A stretch of DNA of 64,000 nt. Source: Ischnura elegans (Eukaryota > Arthropoda > Insecta > Odonata > Coenagrionidae). The stretch lies in contig NC_060248.1 in assembly GCF_921293095.1 (NCBI RefSeq), forward strand, positions 11,302,744 through 11,366,743, written 5' to 3'. Positions 10,796-25,700 of this stretch are shown one piece after another. A program made the position numbers and the translations under genes. The stretch's first letter is position 1; each line of letters starts with the position of its first letter. The notes beneath the pieces were generated by a model. It was given only the letters and a program-made list of their open reading frames with translations, ran no database searches and was not told the origin of the DNA.

Positions 10796-13700
10796 CTATA
10801 AAACAAATGAGAGAAATTAAAAAACATTTAAACTGAGCTACCATTTAGGTAAAGTTAAAAAACCTTTTGTGCTCCCTTCTACACTGGCAACCACAAAAAG
10901 TAGGATTCCATACGTTAAAAGCCAAAATAGAATGAAACAAAAGGGAAACAACATCTAAATAAGAATACCCACTCTCAGTGGTAAGGATAAACATATGGAA
11001 ACAAAATAAGGTCATCGGTATTACAACAAGTTTCGAGGTAAATCCCTACAAGAAAATCAGTACAAAAAAAACAGGCAACTAACTCCCACAGTCTGAGAGA
11101 AAGAGAAAAAAAGTAATCACTCTAATGTAAATAAGAACATGTCCTGCTGTCAACATGTCATGCGGCCTTTTTCAGACAACCACAGCAAAACTTTTTGTAC
11201 ATACATTGATTCAACAATTCCTACCCTAATAATAGAGAATCATAAAACGATAATTCAGTGCATCTTAAAAATGGTTATTCAAAAGAAACACACTTTAGCC
11301 ATACAATAACAGAATAAACACATTTTTGAAAAAATAATATGTAGCAGGAAACTTGATTGTGTAACCACAAATATTACATGGCATATGCATATTCTTCTTA
11401 AATGAAATATCAAAAACTCATTTCATTAAACATCCTACATATTTTCAATTTGCAACTGTGGGCCGAGGTCCAAATAAGCTGACATAATCCAAACCTTACT
11501 TCAAGACCCAATTTGCCAAAGGGCACTGAATCTCTCCCACCACTTTTCTAAGAGTCCCATTTTGCTCACTCATTAATTTCATCTGAATATTAGTTTGGAT
11601 AGATGAGGATAGATCTCACCCTGAATGCAATTATGAGGGTAGGTAGAGAACTTTTATTCCTTAAGTTGCCTAAAACTTGGAAGAATTTTATTTGGGGGTG
11701 TCTAAAGGCAGGTGTCATGAATTTCAACTGAGAACATTTCATCGATAGGTTAAAAATAAGGATGGTCGGATCGGATACCTCGGATCCAAATACTCGCGGA
11801 TATTGCCCTTCATTGGATACATCGGGTCCAAAGTCACGGAAGACATTGGATCTGGATCCAAAATTTTTAATAATAGCTTCAGTGAATGCAACAAGGATGG
11901 AAAGAGTTCTGATTCTATCTTCGAATGCGCCGTCGCATGCGATTCTTGTCCTACTCATGAACCGTTCTGTTCAAAAGCTCTCGCAGAGGTTACGTAGGAG
12001 AATTTCAGCCGTGGAAAATAAAAATAGCAAAATACGACTGGCACATAAAGTCTCTTCCCAAGAGATTGAACAATCATCGGGGGAATCTCAGCGTCAGGAA
12101 TTTGAAAATGCATTTGTATCCGAAAATATCCAATCCGAAAGATCCGGCTCTGAAAATCAAAGATCCGATTCGAATCCCAAAAAAATCCTGGATCCGTCCA
12201 TCCCTAGTTAAAAACTTTTACGGTTCATGACATTTAAGGGATCTTATTTAGGGTACACCCACGTCACAGTCTAAAATATCTTCCAACAGTTTCATATCTG
12301 CTGTAGGAGACCACAAAGTAATGACAGCTGTTTATGCATGCCAATGATTTAAACTGCCAGGTGTGAGAGGGGCTGAGGTTAAGAGTGGGGTGCTAGTTCA
12401 TTTTTTCTCTTTACCCTGTGAATGATGTCATAGCAGAGCAATATACTCTCTAGGCCACGTCACTCCCTCCCCCCTCATTTATCCTATAAACCAGTGGCGT
12501 AACTAGGGACGTGCTTTGGGGGGGGGGGGAGGGGATAGAGTAGTGTGTGGTGGTGCCTCCCCTCCCCCAGGCAACATTTCGGGAATATTTTTGAGAAATA
12601 ACAAGCCTGGATATACATTTTATATCATTTTGGCCCTAAAAAATTAACTTTAAGAAGATGCAGTTATTATTTGTCAAAACTAGACAATAATGTTGAATAA
12701 CTTTTTTATTTCTCTGATGCTTTCGGGGGGGATCTATCCCCTCATCCCCCCATAGCTACGCCACTGCTATAAACATTTAATTCTTGCCAACCATAGTCGA
12801 ATCACTGACACACTGCATGGAATGCTTCATCATTCAAACGGAATCTTTGAGTAGGCCTTCATGTTGTGGTGAAGATTAAGAACAGAAGTTACATTTAGTT
12901 ACATTACAAAGGGCAGGGCATTGATTTTACGTGATGTACATGACCTGACTGATGCAGTGTGCGTAACCGAATGCACACGAAAACTCAAATGGAAAGGATC
13001 CAAGTATTAAAACAAAAGGGAAAAGAAAAACACGTCAGCGCAGTGGGCGAATGTGTCTAAAAGTTTTAAATTGATTTTTTAGATGCATTTCCTAAGCTCA
13101 GCAGCATGTACCATGAGTAGGCAACCCGCGACACACCTATTTGGGATATACATAATGTTTTTTTCTCAAAATTTCCCTATTTTGAGCTGTTCGTGTAGTG
13201 ACTGGTACTTTTAGATCCAGCAACATGAAACATGAAACATGCAGAAAACTGTGCTGAATAAATGGAATATTATAAATTTCATGATGTTTCTTTGCATATT
13301 TTCTGGAAGCACTTACAACATTAACACACCCAGGAACATTACACAAAGTATAAAAAAAAGCTCAAAAACGAATATTTTGCATTTCATGTACATAAAAGTC
13401 TATTTATGAAGCAATAGTTTCCGAAAGAAGGTCGAGGTAAATTGGGCATTTTTGACATCATGTTGCCTTAGGTGGTATTGAACAGCAATTTCCATTAAAA
13501 GTAACTTTTCTTTACAACATTACACTTGCACGTTTAATTATCTTTATTTACATGAGAGTATGTTCAGTTGAAATGTACCTAACATTTCTAATCCATGGTG
13601 CGCTATAGAATTTCCTAAATTCAGGGAAATTACATATACAGTAAAACCCCGTATTTGCGTTATCGGAATTTACGTTTTCCCGCAAATTGCAAGTTTTTTT

Positions 13701-16700
13701 CTGGGTCCCGTCATATTTCCTATCTCTCCAATGTAAATAGAACCCTGTATTTACGCCGTGTTTTTTTCGTTTTCCCGCCATGTGCATCACGACGTGCCGA
13801 CTTAAAAAAATTTTTTGCGTAGTAAAACAATTAATCGCGCATATCAGCCCTTAAAACTGTCTTTTGGCTTCTTTTCGCGCATTTTTATTTAAAAATCTAA
13901 GAGAGAAAGACATAATGAGAACTATTTTCGGGAAGAATTTGAATGTGGCGGGACAGAACGCCACTAACGTCGGAAAGTTGAACTACGTCATCGCGTTTTC
14001 TGTCAGCGGCGAAAAGATTCACGATATGAAAGTAGGTGTATTGAGCAATCGAGCTATGTATTAATTATAATGCAAGAACTCCTGAAGGAATGTTGACAAT
14101 AATCATGTAGTCGATACTTGATACGAGAGTTTGAAAGGAAACCAGACGTGATAAATGCCGGAACTATATAACTTGACCGACAACTGGGATCATTTGCGCT
14201 GACTTCATTCAACAGTTGCGTAGCAATTATGAGTAAATTAAATACTTTTAAAAAAACTTATTTAAACTTGAATTATCCCATTCAAATAGCAGTGTATCGC
14301 AAACTATTGTAACTTTCAAAAATTATGAAGTCCCATGACAGTTTGTCCTACGCACTTGATCGCCGAGGAGTAGGTCAGATACTCGTGTGTTGCCGAGTTA
14401 TCCTCAATTCGTACGGGAAATAGAATTGATCCGGCTTGAAAATAAAACGGACATTTTTAATTGACGAGAAAATGAAAATTATAGAGATAGTTGATTCCCA
14501 CACCGGAACCCGCATCGATTCAAACGCTGGCGACTCGAATGTTGGGACTAGCAATCCGTTCGGATTCCCAGTCTCAACATTCAATACCGCGGTGAAAAAT
14601 CGCGATGCCATTGTAAAATATGCAAACCAGTGCGGACATTTATCAAAAAAGAGAATATATGTGAAGAATTCCGGGTAAGAATAAATAGAACGAATTCTAA
14701 AAGAGTAGTTTTTAGGTGCAAGATCATTAAATGTCCCAGCAAATGGTGTCATCTAAAGGCCTGTTTACATAGTACATTAACCCGTACAAGTTAATGTCTA
14801 AATTATGAACACGAAAATGCACCGTGTATTCACCCAACTCGTGCGTATATGCACGAACAGAAAATAGAACCTGTTCAAATTTGGTTCATGCATTCATAGT
14901 CGGATTTAGGGGCAGGGGACGTGCCCCTCCAGATGCTTAAAAAAAGAGACAAAATTTGAATACGGTTATCATAGGAGGATCTATGGGGGAGGGGGGGGGG
15001 GGGCACGTGCCCTCCCAGACACTTAAAAATATGCAAGATGTTTAATACGGTCCGGTTATCATTGCGTTCGTTTTGTATAACGTGGTATCATTGTGCCCCC
15101 CCACTCCAGAACAAAATCCTGGATACGGCATTGCTTGTGCCCCCCGGAAAGAAATCCTGGATCCGCCCCTGATGGTCATCATTATGTTCGCTTTGTTTTG
15201 TGTATTACTCAAGGAGGCTCAATCATTTAATTCAATAAGAATAACTTTGATATAAAAATAAATAGAATTTTGTAAAGTCATTGTTATATCTTGTTTTTAA
15301 TCTCAATTAAGACAAGATCTTTTGCCTGTCAGGCCCTCTGTGCCCCCCCCAGAAAAAAATCCTGGATCTGCCCCTGCCTCATTCGTACATGTCCCGTTCC
15401 GGTCCACAAAAATCATTCATGCAAGCAGAAATTAACTCATACGTGTTAATGTATCGTGTAAACAGGCCCAAAGGCCCTTGAGAAAAAGTATTTCCCCACA
15501 AGATTGGGAATCGAAGATTCCACGGCATCTATAATGGTTGGTTGGACAGATTCAAAAATAGGTACAGTCTTGTATATAAGTTGGTGAGTGGTGAAAGCAA
15601 AGATGTTAACATAGAGACACCAACTCAGTGGAAAGAATCTGAATATATTAGAGTTCTGGAAGGTTACAGCCCAAAAAATGTTTTCAGTGCAGACAAAACA
15701 GGATTATTTTTTAGTTTTTGCTGCCAGCAAAAACACTGTGCTTCACAGGGAAACAGTGTTATGGAATAATGCTTAGTGAACAATCAAAAAATTAACATTT
15801 CCAAAGCTAGTGTATGAATAAAAGTGAAAATTCTCTATTTCCCACGATTTGCATTTTCCCGCAATTTACACTTTTTTTCTTGGGTCCCTAGAAAAGTGTA
15901 AATAAGGGGTTTTACTGTATATGCACATATATATTTTTGTATTATAAGTTTCATATTCTTCAACATTATTAACATTCAATGCTAAGTTCTGAAATAGTGT
16001 TTGCCCTGAAAATACTACAAATACATACATGGAAAAATGTTGGCATGAATGGAATGTCTTTAATTGAGTAATATAAATGATTAGAACTCCGGAGGTAAAA
16101 AAAATCTTGAACCTTGAGCTAGAACCTTGTTCGAAATTCAAGTGTTATTTTTTAAATTATTGCTCACCTAAAAAATTCTTTCTTGCCCAGCCCGTGTAAT
16201 TTCTAGCCAATTCATATGATCAATAAAATACTCACTGTTTCCACTATAATTTGCTCTCCTTCCTGCAGTTCGATGCCTTCACCAGTAGTCAGAATGATGA
16301 GAGAACTACCCGGAGGCAACTGCAACGCTTCCGTGCAATTGGTGGTGCCGTCCGCACCCACAAAAGACACCACGGAGCCCTCCTCCCCCTCCTTCACCGT
16401 CACCTCATTCTCCACGACCATTTCAAGCGTGCCAGAGTCCATCCCTAAATTGTCGTGAGCTTCCTTTGTGCTTGAATACACTTTTTCAATCTTTAAATTC
16501 GATTCCTCCCCTTCCATTTCCTTCCCCTCCTCCACCGACGCCTCCCCAATGACAATGGCTTCCCCGTCACCCTGGCCCTGACCACACTCCTCCCCATTCT
16601 TCTTTCGCAGCTGCTGAAGGCGTCGCCACAAGGTTGTTTTAGGGACCTAAACACAAAACGGATCAAAATTGGAGAATTTACATTAAAAGCAACAGTTTCA

Positions 16701-19700
16701 ACTCAAACATATATTCAGGGGATAAATCTATACCAGACCATAGATTACATTTGTAACATACATACATGGCTCATCATGGTGGTAGATTTGCTTGCATCTT
16801 AAGTTAAGAAAGCCTTGACAAGCTACTAGGGTTTCCGACTGGGTGATAGCTGGCATTGCTGCCAGTGTCTCAATAAAACGAGTCGGTTTCCATTTTCAGG
16901 GCTGAAGATGGGAATCAACTCGGTTCTCAAACTGCCCACAGCAATGCCAACAATCACACAGTGAAAAACTGGAGTGGCATTCCATGGCACCAGGAAAATG
17001 CACGAGAATAGTAAGCTAAAAAGGATTCCCAATCAAGAATTTTAATCTTTTGTGCCATATAGTTATTGTTTCCATTCAACTGCTTTATTGATACAGTAAA
17101 ACCTCTGTGTGGTGAACCTCTTTACATCGTAAGCCTCCATACTTCATACCACCCCTACAGTCCCGTCTGATTTACATGTAAATTTATAGGCAAACCTCTA
17201 TGTAGTGAACCTCTTTATCTCATAAAACCTCCTCTTATCATACCAAGGAGACACCCCCGAGACAGCCTAACTACCTCCTCAAATCGTACCGAGACAACTG
17301 CATAGAGACCATTAATGCAGCCGCGACTACGTACATGGAATGACATTTTCAACGATAAATGTTTCAGGCTTTTTTTTTTCTTAAACAGCTTTAATATGCT
17401 GTAATTTGCATGTTAACCATTAGTTATGGCCTTTTTGTTCCATATGAGAGCATACCTAAGAGTAAATAAGAAAAAAAAAAGGTATCCAACTATCCTAATA
17501 ATTTTAAGTGACTGCTAAATTAAGAGAGCTCACATTGTTTTCTCTCAAATAATTGTAAAAATCATGTGATAGCGCTCGCTTTCTGTTATTATCAAATAAT
17601 AACTATACGTTCACTAATGCATGCATGTTTGCTTAAACACATAAATACTATGGTTTAAAAGACAGCAGTGCCTTTCATTTCCGAAGGATACGAAAAAATG
17701 GTGCCTATCACTAAAACCTCTCTATAGTGAACCTCCATACATCAAATTGCCCATATTTTGCTCCCCTTCATTACGATTTAAAGAGGTTTTACTGTAAATG
17801 CAAAAACAACAGAATTTTTGCTCAATAAAAAACAAAGGCCCAAAAGTACCAAACGAAGAAATGTGCCAAGAAGAAAATCATTCGGCTAAAATGGAGTGAT
17901 ACATAAAATGATTTGCCAACGCATATTTCTTCTTTGGAATATACAACACTCTTAAATTTACTCTATCTGAGGGTAGATAAGGCCATGGTGAGACATCTTC
18001 ATCAAGAATTTATTGTCATGAATAGAGATGCGTGAAAACCGCACTTTCATTTTTATTTTATCGCACTTTCAATAACTGATAATCGCATTTTGTAGCGTCT
18101 ATTTTTTATTTTCATAATGAGGTAGATGATGATATTATGTAGTGAAACATAGTTATATGACAAAATACAGTATATTTTAAATAATTATGTTGTAGAACAA
18201 TAATAAATTAAGGAATAAGACATATAGTGGGGGAGGTGTAGTTTGCCCACGCCCACTTGTAGTTCGCGGCCTCGTAGAGTCCCAGCCAACTAGCAGCTGG
18301 CCAGTCGCTCACATGCTTTAAGGGGTGAGTGTCGGCGGAGCATTCGAACTGCGCTCGGCACAAAATGTACAAATTTTGCCATCGATAAGGCAAATTTGCG
18401 TAAAAATATCATAAAAGCCCAGTCATTGCATCTATGTTGCATTTATTTGCGCACATCGCATCTATATCGAATTTGCGATTTTCACGCATCTCTAGTCATG
18501 AACATATTCATCAAAATTTGGTAAAATGCCACTTTCCAGCAAGGAGGAAAAAAGAGTTTTGCTACTTTTATTTAATTTGATGTTAATATACAATTCATAT
18601 GTTTGTAAAGAAGCTAATGTCAGCTTTACTAAAGCATCAAATATAGCATGACAACTCCAACTCCACTAAAAACTTGTGAGTTTCTGCTCAACTCAAGATA
18701 GATATTAGGTTTTGCAGTGGCCATAAGCTTTGAAACAAAATCAATTACATATCCTCCATGGTCCCCATAACTTCTTCCTTCCAAAATTTACAACTCAATC
18801 TACCTATGGGTTATCACATCAGTTAATTTTATATGCTACGATTAAAGGATATATAATATTATTTCATGTAAAATAATATTATGCATGTGATATAAAGATG
18901 CTAAATTTTAGTAATCATAGGAGATGAATGACCATGCAAATTGAGGCAGTGAGATTTTTAACTTAGCAGTTGCAGGGGAGGAAAGCATGAAAACCAGAAG
19001 CAGCCACTAAAATTACAGTCTAATGTTATTAATTAATGGATTACCAGAAGCTTTTGCTAAGTACAAGCAATTAATACAAAGAACTAACAGTTCGTCAAAC
19101 CCAAATGACCAACCTGTGATCCCTTACCCTGTAAGGTTATTTGGTGACACAAATATAACATATATAATTTTTAGAGAAGTATTCCAAGGAGTAATGAAAA
19201 ATAATTTATTAGCCTAAAGAATTGAAGAGTGAAATTAGATGGTGAATCAAATATAAAATTGGCTCCTTCCATTTCCATCTCATTCCTGATGTATTAAAAG
19301 TAGAGATGGGTCGAATAGCAGATTTCTAGAACTCGAATTCGAATAGTATATCATAGTTCGAATAGTCGAATATCTCAATTTTCGAGTACCTCGAATACTA
19401 GAATTGAACAAAGCATATTAAATGTCATCAATCTATTTCACTTGATAAATATATAAATAGATAGGTGTAAACCAAATACATGCTAAAAATCAACCTTTTA
19501 TTTGAACTTCAATCAAATCATTGGCATCAATAACATCATTAAAAACCGTAATTAAAAATAACATTAAAACGAAGAATCATTAAAAATTAGAGATGGGTCA
19601 AATACCAGATTCCTTGAACTAGAATATCGAATTCGAATCATAGCTCGAATACTAGCGTCAAATAATAGCGGTCCCGACATATAATTTTCCCGCTTCCACC

Positions 19701-22700
19701 GTTTGACAAAAATGAGGCGAAATACATGCAATGTGTCATTTATGGCTAATAACTACAGGCACATAGTTTGAATTTTCCCCACAAGATGAAACTACCATAG
19801 GGAGAAGCTCAATGCCGTGGGATAGTAACATAAGCGCATTTCCCAAGATTCGCTATCCCCCTCCAGTCAGCACTAGCCTCCCCCCTCTAATTGTTAGCTT
19901 TCCTTTTCTCCAAAATCAAGCAAAAGATTCCAGCTCGCATATGGATCGTATTAGGAAGACCTTAGCTTCGAAAGAAAATATCAAGTTACACGATAACAAA
20001 AGAAACCTTTTTTCACGCCTCCCCCTTTCTCGCCCGCTGACCTTTCTCATATCTTACTCCCTTCAAAGTTCCCCATTTCTGGAGATCAACTGCAGCATGA
20101 GTCACCTAATAGCCCAAAAGGTGTCTAACACAATGACTTTTGGCAATTGGTATTAATTATTTTATTAGACTGAAATATTAATAATGTGCACGTCATTTAA
20201 AGGTTATTTTTCGGGTCGGCGTATTTTTAAGGTTATTTAAGCATTTTAAGCAAGGAAATAGTTGGAAAAATGCAATGGAGACTTAGATTTCTGCCTCCAC
20301 CCATGGTAGACCCATGCCTCGCCTAGCGCAATGTTGATATAGTGCAAATTCGTTCCTCAGGGAAACATCCCAACGCTGTGTAGCCTAATCAAATACCTTT
20401 GACACTCTCTTGATAAAATGTGAGCATGCGCTAAGTACACATGAAATTGCTATCATTTTACGCAAATTAATAGTATTGCTTGCCTCAAATCTTCTTCTTT
20501 GTTTACATATTAATCGAAATATATTGTTTGCACAATGGCCAAAAGCATTACTCTTCATGCAGTCCAGATAGCTGGCCTACCAAAGTCATTTATCTCGCCT
20601 CCTTAAAAGAATGTCATTAGTGAATTTAGATCATTAATTAAGCATGGAGCTAGTGGAAATGAGATTTTTGAAAGCAATACTGTGTGAGACATAATTTTTG
20701 CCATCATAGGTTATTGGGCAAATTGATTTCAAAGTAGAGGGTCTACGCCTCAAGCATTCAAGGCCATCGGTATTCACGGGGGAGAAATGGAGCAGTGCCT
20801 GAGTTCCGTATGATTAGCATCAACACGTAGAAGGGTCCGCTAGAGAGTCTCAAACACAATGGATATTCCTTCATTCCCTCCCAGCAGTCGTAGGCCCTCT
20901 GCGTCTCAGGAAGATAGTGCAGCAGTTGCCCAGCAGTAGATGATTTCGATAGAGCCATACGGAGTACAAGCCAAGAGAACAACGACAAAAAATAGGAATG
21001 CGGGCAGAAAAATCAAGAAGCTATCACGAAAAAGCATAAACCTAGAAGAGAAACTTAAAGTGATCAATTGCTGTGAAAATGGAGAGCGTCAAAGCGATAT
21101 TGCACGTTTATATGTTTAAACTAGAGATGAGTCGAGCACCAGATTTCTCTAACTCGAATGGTAAATCATACCTTGAATATTCAAATATCTTAAATTTGGA
21201 ATGCATCGAATACTAGAATTGCGCAAAGCATACTAAACGTACGTTTTCGGATTTTTTTCCCGATCATTTTCGGTTCCCCACGTCGAACGATATCTGTTCA
21301 CCACTCTTTTCCGCGAATTTGATGTAGTTCATCAACTTGCCTAAAATGGCACTGCATGCTCTAAACGACTAGAGTTCTTTACTTTGTTTCCGAGTCAACT
21401 ACCAACAACGTGCGTCTGACAGTGTATGGCTCGAAATTCAAAGTATTCTAGGTATTCGAGGTCGTACTTTTACCATAATGGTCGACAAAGTATTCGAGGT
21501 GTTCGAGTATTCGCAGATATTATTCGCACATCTTTAATTAAAAGCAATTATGGTGGCTTTAAATCTTGTTTTACGTTAGGAGTTCCATAGATTTACAGAT
21601 TTTTTTCTGGTGAGTGGAGAGCCAACTGACAGAATTAACCCTCACTGAAAGGAAAAAAAAATAATGGTCCAGTCTCTACTTGATGGAGCATACATTTTTC
21701 TCAGGAGAGAAAAATATGGTTTCACAATATAAATTGATGCCGATGCCATTGATGATTAAACCTACTCATGATGCTAAGGTTTTCTTCCTCTGGCCTGTTG
21801 GTTGATAGAAGGTATTCCAATTACCACTTATCACCCATACATAGGAGTCATTTCCCCGTACATGACCAAGAGACATATGTACCCTCTAGAGGTCTGAGGG
21901 TCTCTTGAGGGGGGAGATAGACTTGAGGGGAAGGGCTATGCAAGAGGTACAGATATGTTTTTTGGTGCAAATTCATTCATAAGCACCCCAGGCAACCTCT
22001 ATTTCTACATTTTGATGAAAATAAGAAAACCACCCCAATGAGATGTGCAATTTTGATGAAATATTAGTCTCAAGCTTTTAAGAACATTTTGAGCAATCAG
22101 GTTGTTTTCATGCATAAGAAGTTTAAAAATGAAATTGCACCCAAAAATTTATCAAATTCCAACTTTCAATATCCTACGTTGAGTTTGGACTTGCCCTAAC
22201 TCATTTAATGGCTTGTCTACTCGTAACCATGCCACTATACATTGCAAGAAGCAAGAAGATCCTACTAATGAGTCCGTCACCAAAGGATAAAAAAAGGAGA
22301 GGATCAAAATCAGGTAATTTTGTACTTGATAAGTGACAGCAGCAAGGGCATGGGTCATCCCCCTCTTCAAACACGCGGCAACAGCCAAATCCAGCTGTTC
22401 CTGAATGAGATTCCCTCTCCTGGTGCCGTCGTCCCGCCTGTGGGAGCTCGATGGAATCCGACCACAAGCAATGAGACGGGACCGCTCACGGAAGAGAGTG
22501 GTCTTGGGAATCTGAAAACGCAAAGCATTAAATTCACAAGGAAACAGAATCAAGGTGCTGAAATATGACTTTAAGGAAGAAAGGACGAGTCCTCAGCATG
22601 CACTCCTTCACTAAAAACTTGAAATTTTGGACCCAAAGTTTTCTTGCCCAGTGAGATGAGGAATACAAATTAAATGAAAACGTAACACACTGCTGCATTG

Positions 22701-25700
22701 GCTTTACAAGGTTTTAACTAGCATTTTGGTGGAAGATTACTCATTGCTCATGACATCCATTTACAAATTAAAAGTCTTTGTAGCAGCCCACCACTGGAAA
22801 ATTAAGTCACAAGCGTGCAAATCTGACTTTTTGCCACATACTCAATCTGACAACTATTTCATTTTAAAAAATAACAGAAACAAGTTGAGAGTATTTTTCT
22901 CCAGCTAACGCCATTGCAGTTAAAACCCTGTCAAACCAATTTAAGGATTGGCCATGCACATGGAAGACTAAGCAACCCAAGACAATACATACATATTTTC
23001 AAGCCCACTGATGGCCAATTATGTCACTTTTAGGGATGGTTGCGGATTGGTTTATGACACATTAGGGATGGTCAGATTGGATACCTCAGATACAGATCTT
23101 CGCGGATATTACCCTTCACAGGATACCTTGAATGCAAATTCTCTTAAGGCATCGGATCTCGATCCAAAATTTTTAATGTATGCTTGAAAGACAGGGAGGT
23201 CCCTCCTTTTCCTCCTTCAAGCGCTTCTGTTGCCCACCCTTACCTCTTGCTGAGCAATCGTCTTGTTCCGTTCCCGCAACTCATCACACATGATGTGAAA
23301 GTTGTTCTAAACATCGTTAATTGTGCAGTAAATTGTGCAGTTGCAATTTAATTTAATGATAAACTGATAAGGATGTTATTCACTGTGTAGAAATATTTTA
23401 ATTGACACAAAGAGAACCATGTGCAAGCACTGAGGCGTGAAACTATCGCGAGGACGTAGAATCCACCTCACCACAACTGAAGCATTTGCGGGTGTGAAAC
23501 GTAAGTATGCCATGAGAAAGTGACAAAATACAGGGGGCACGTACATCAGAAAATTAAAATTCAGTCAATGATTTATCCAAAGATGAAAACTTAACTTCAT
23601 TTCCAAACGCAAGCAAAACAGTTTAGATCCAGAGCATGTAAAGATATAAGTGTTTTCAAAAACTACAGTAAAACCTCTATGTAGTGAACCTCTTTACATC
23701 ATAAACCTCCATACTTCATACCACACCTATGGTCCCATCAGATTTACATGTAAATTTATAGGCAAACCTTTATGTAGTGAACCTCTTTACCTCGCAAAAC
23801 CTCCACACTTCATACCCAGGATACACCCCTGAGAAGGCCTAACTACCTTCGCAAATTGTACCGAGACAACTAGAGACCATTAATGCAGCCATAATTATGT
23901 ATATGGATTAACATTTTGAGCGATTAATTTTTTACCCTTTTTTTTCTTATACACCTTTATTATGTTGTAATTTTCACGTTAACCATTAGTTATGGCCATT
24001 TTGTTCCATATGAGAGTATACCTAACAGTAAATAAGAAAAAAGATATCCAACTATCCTAATCATTTTGAGTGACTGTTGAATTGAGAGAGATCACGTAGT
24101 TTTCTCTCTAATCATGGTAAAAATCATGCAATGGCATTCACTTTGTGTTATCATTAAATAATAAATATATGTTTACTAATGCATGCATGTTTATTTAAAC
24201 GCATAAATTTAATGCTTTAAAAGACAGTAGTGCCTTTCATTTCCAAAGGATATGAAAAAATTGAGCATATCACTAAAACCTCTCTTTAGTGAACCTCCAT
24301 ATATCAAATTGCCTATATTTTGGTCCCTTCCACTACGATGTAAAGAGTACTGTAACTTGAAAGCTTATTTAAAAGATTTTTCATCAGTAAAAAAATTAAA
24401 ATGTGCATGAAAATCTAGAAATCATTCCTTTGATTGTACACATCCAGAAGAAACTTGAATAATTATTTAATTGTATAGCAGGCGATTGAAAATACATTTG
24501 GATCCAAAAATAGCCCAATATCTGACACCTGAAATCAAGTATCCGATCTGGATCCTGGTCCGAAAAAAATCCTGGATCCGTCCATCCCTAGTTCCCATGC
24601 TCAATGAACTCCCAATGTTCCCCCAACATTCCATGGGATCTCTGTGGTGCCACCTGGGTACAGGCACTGGGACTTTTGTCTACCTCGACGGACATATGTT
24701 TGCCATATGTATGACAAAGTATAAAACCAATTCACAGGCAGTAAATTTTAAGTACTCAACTCATATCCATAATAACGATGATTATTATTCTATGAAAGTC
24801 AAAGGAAAGAAAAAGCCAAGCAAGCATGATTCCTTAACATTACGATACACAACTCTTTTGCTGTGCAGGACATGGTCAGAGTCCGGCTTAGTTCATAGGG
24901 CAGGGTGTACCCCGCAAGGAAATGGAGAGTCCGGAAAATATTAACTTTGTGTTGGTGGATTATAATCAAAATGCTACATTAACCAATATTTCAAGGTCAT
25001 TAAATCTTCAACAATGTAAAACTTCTGGAAGTCATTTTACCTGTTGAAAGATGAGATCAAGGGGAGGGGGTACCCTTAGATACCCACAGTCACTGCCACA
25101 CGACAAAGTAATGGTTCTTGTGGACTCAGGAGACTCAACATGTAAGGTTATCATACATTAACCCTTTCACTTCCAGTTAATTTAAAGAAATATTTACATT
25201 AAATTGATGTTAATGATGCGTAACATTGTATGCTAACCTAGCTCATGGCATACGCCATAGTACAAAGTGTAAAGATAGGACAGCTGAAAATATTTCAAGT
25301 AAGAGAAAGTACTCAATGAGAAGAGTACTCCTAGAGTAGGCTAAATTTAAATAACAATTATAAGCTGAAATCACGGATAATGGTTGTAATTTTATGACAG
25401 TTAAGGTGATTAACCTTTAGGCATGAACATCTCACTTGTTTGAATAGTACCACTGACATACATTCTGTACAGATAAATTATAATATTTTTTTCTAAGACT
25501 CATACTCCAACGAGTAAGATCTAAACCTAATGCAGGAACTTTGTGAGCAAAGCAAGCTTGCAGGCCTGATAAGTAAGCATCAGCTTGAAGCATTTGACTT
25601 TAACATTGAGTTCACTCATGATCACTGATTCAGTCTGGGTGATAGAATGGCCTTTTTTTGGCCCACCTTATGCACAGTAATTCCACCTCATGGTAGAAGG

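Larger units (their letters stand above)
13639..15917 (+). mobile_element. Tigger/pogo element with broken transposase, carrying nested insertions
   Basis: TA-flanked. Termini are CAGTAAAACCCCGTATTTGC and, inverted, CAGTAAAACCCCTTATTTAC. Two transposase pieces are readable. At 14436-14678 a CENP-B-type N-terminal HTH has IKRTFLIDEKMKIIEIVDS, then FPVSTFNTAVKNRDAI and KYANQCG. At about 15535-15769 there is GWLDRFKNRYSLVYKLVSGE, then YSPKNVFSADKTGLFFSF, which covers the second HTH end and the first catalytic Asp of the DDE/D domain. The catalytic core after that is missing. A MITE (14758-15469) separates the two pieces. Transposases of this type cut and paste DNA at TA; this copy cannot. Confidence 0.85.

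Noticed and set aside
11590-12211. Open frames of 122 and 149 codons on both strands
   Set aside because: They lie on a hAT MITE and SINE fragment; the translations reflect repeated GGATCC-like terminal motifs.
19812-20156. 114-codon plus-strand open frame
   Set aside because: It is colinear at DNA level with non-coding interior of the Tigger-type element at 31851-33814, where the frame is not kept.
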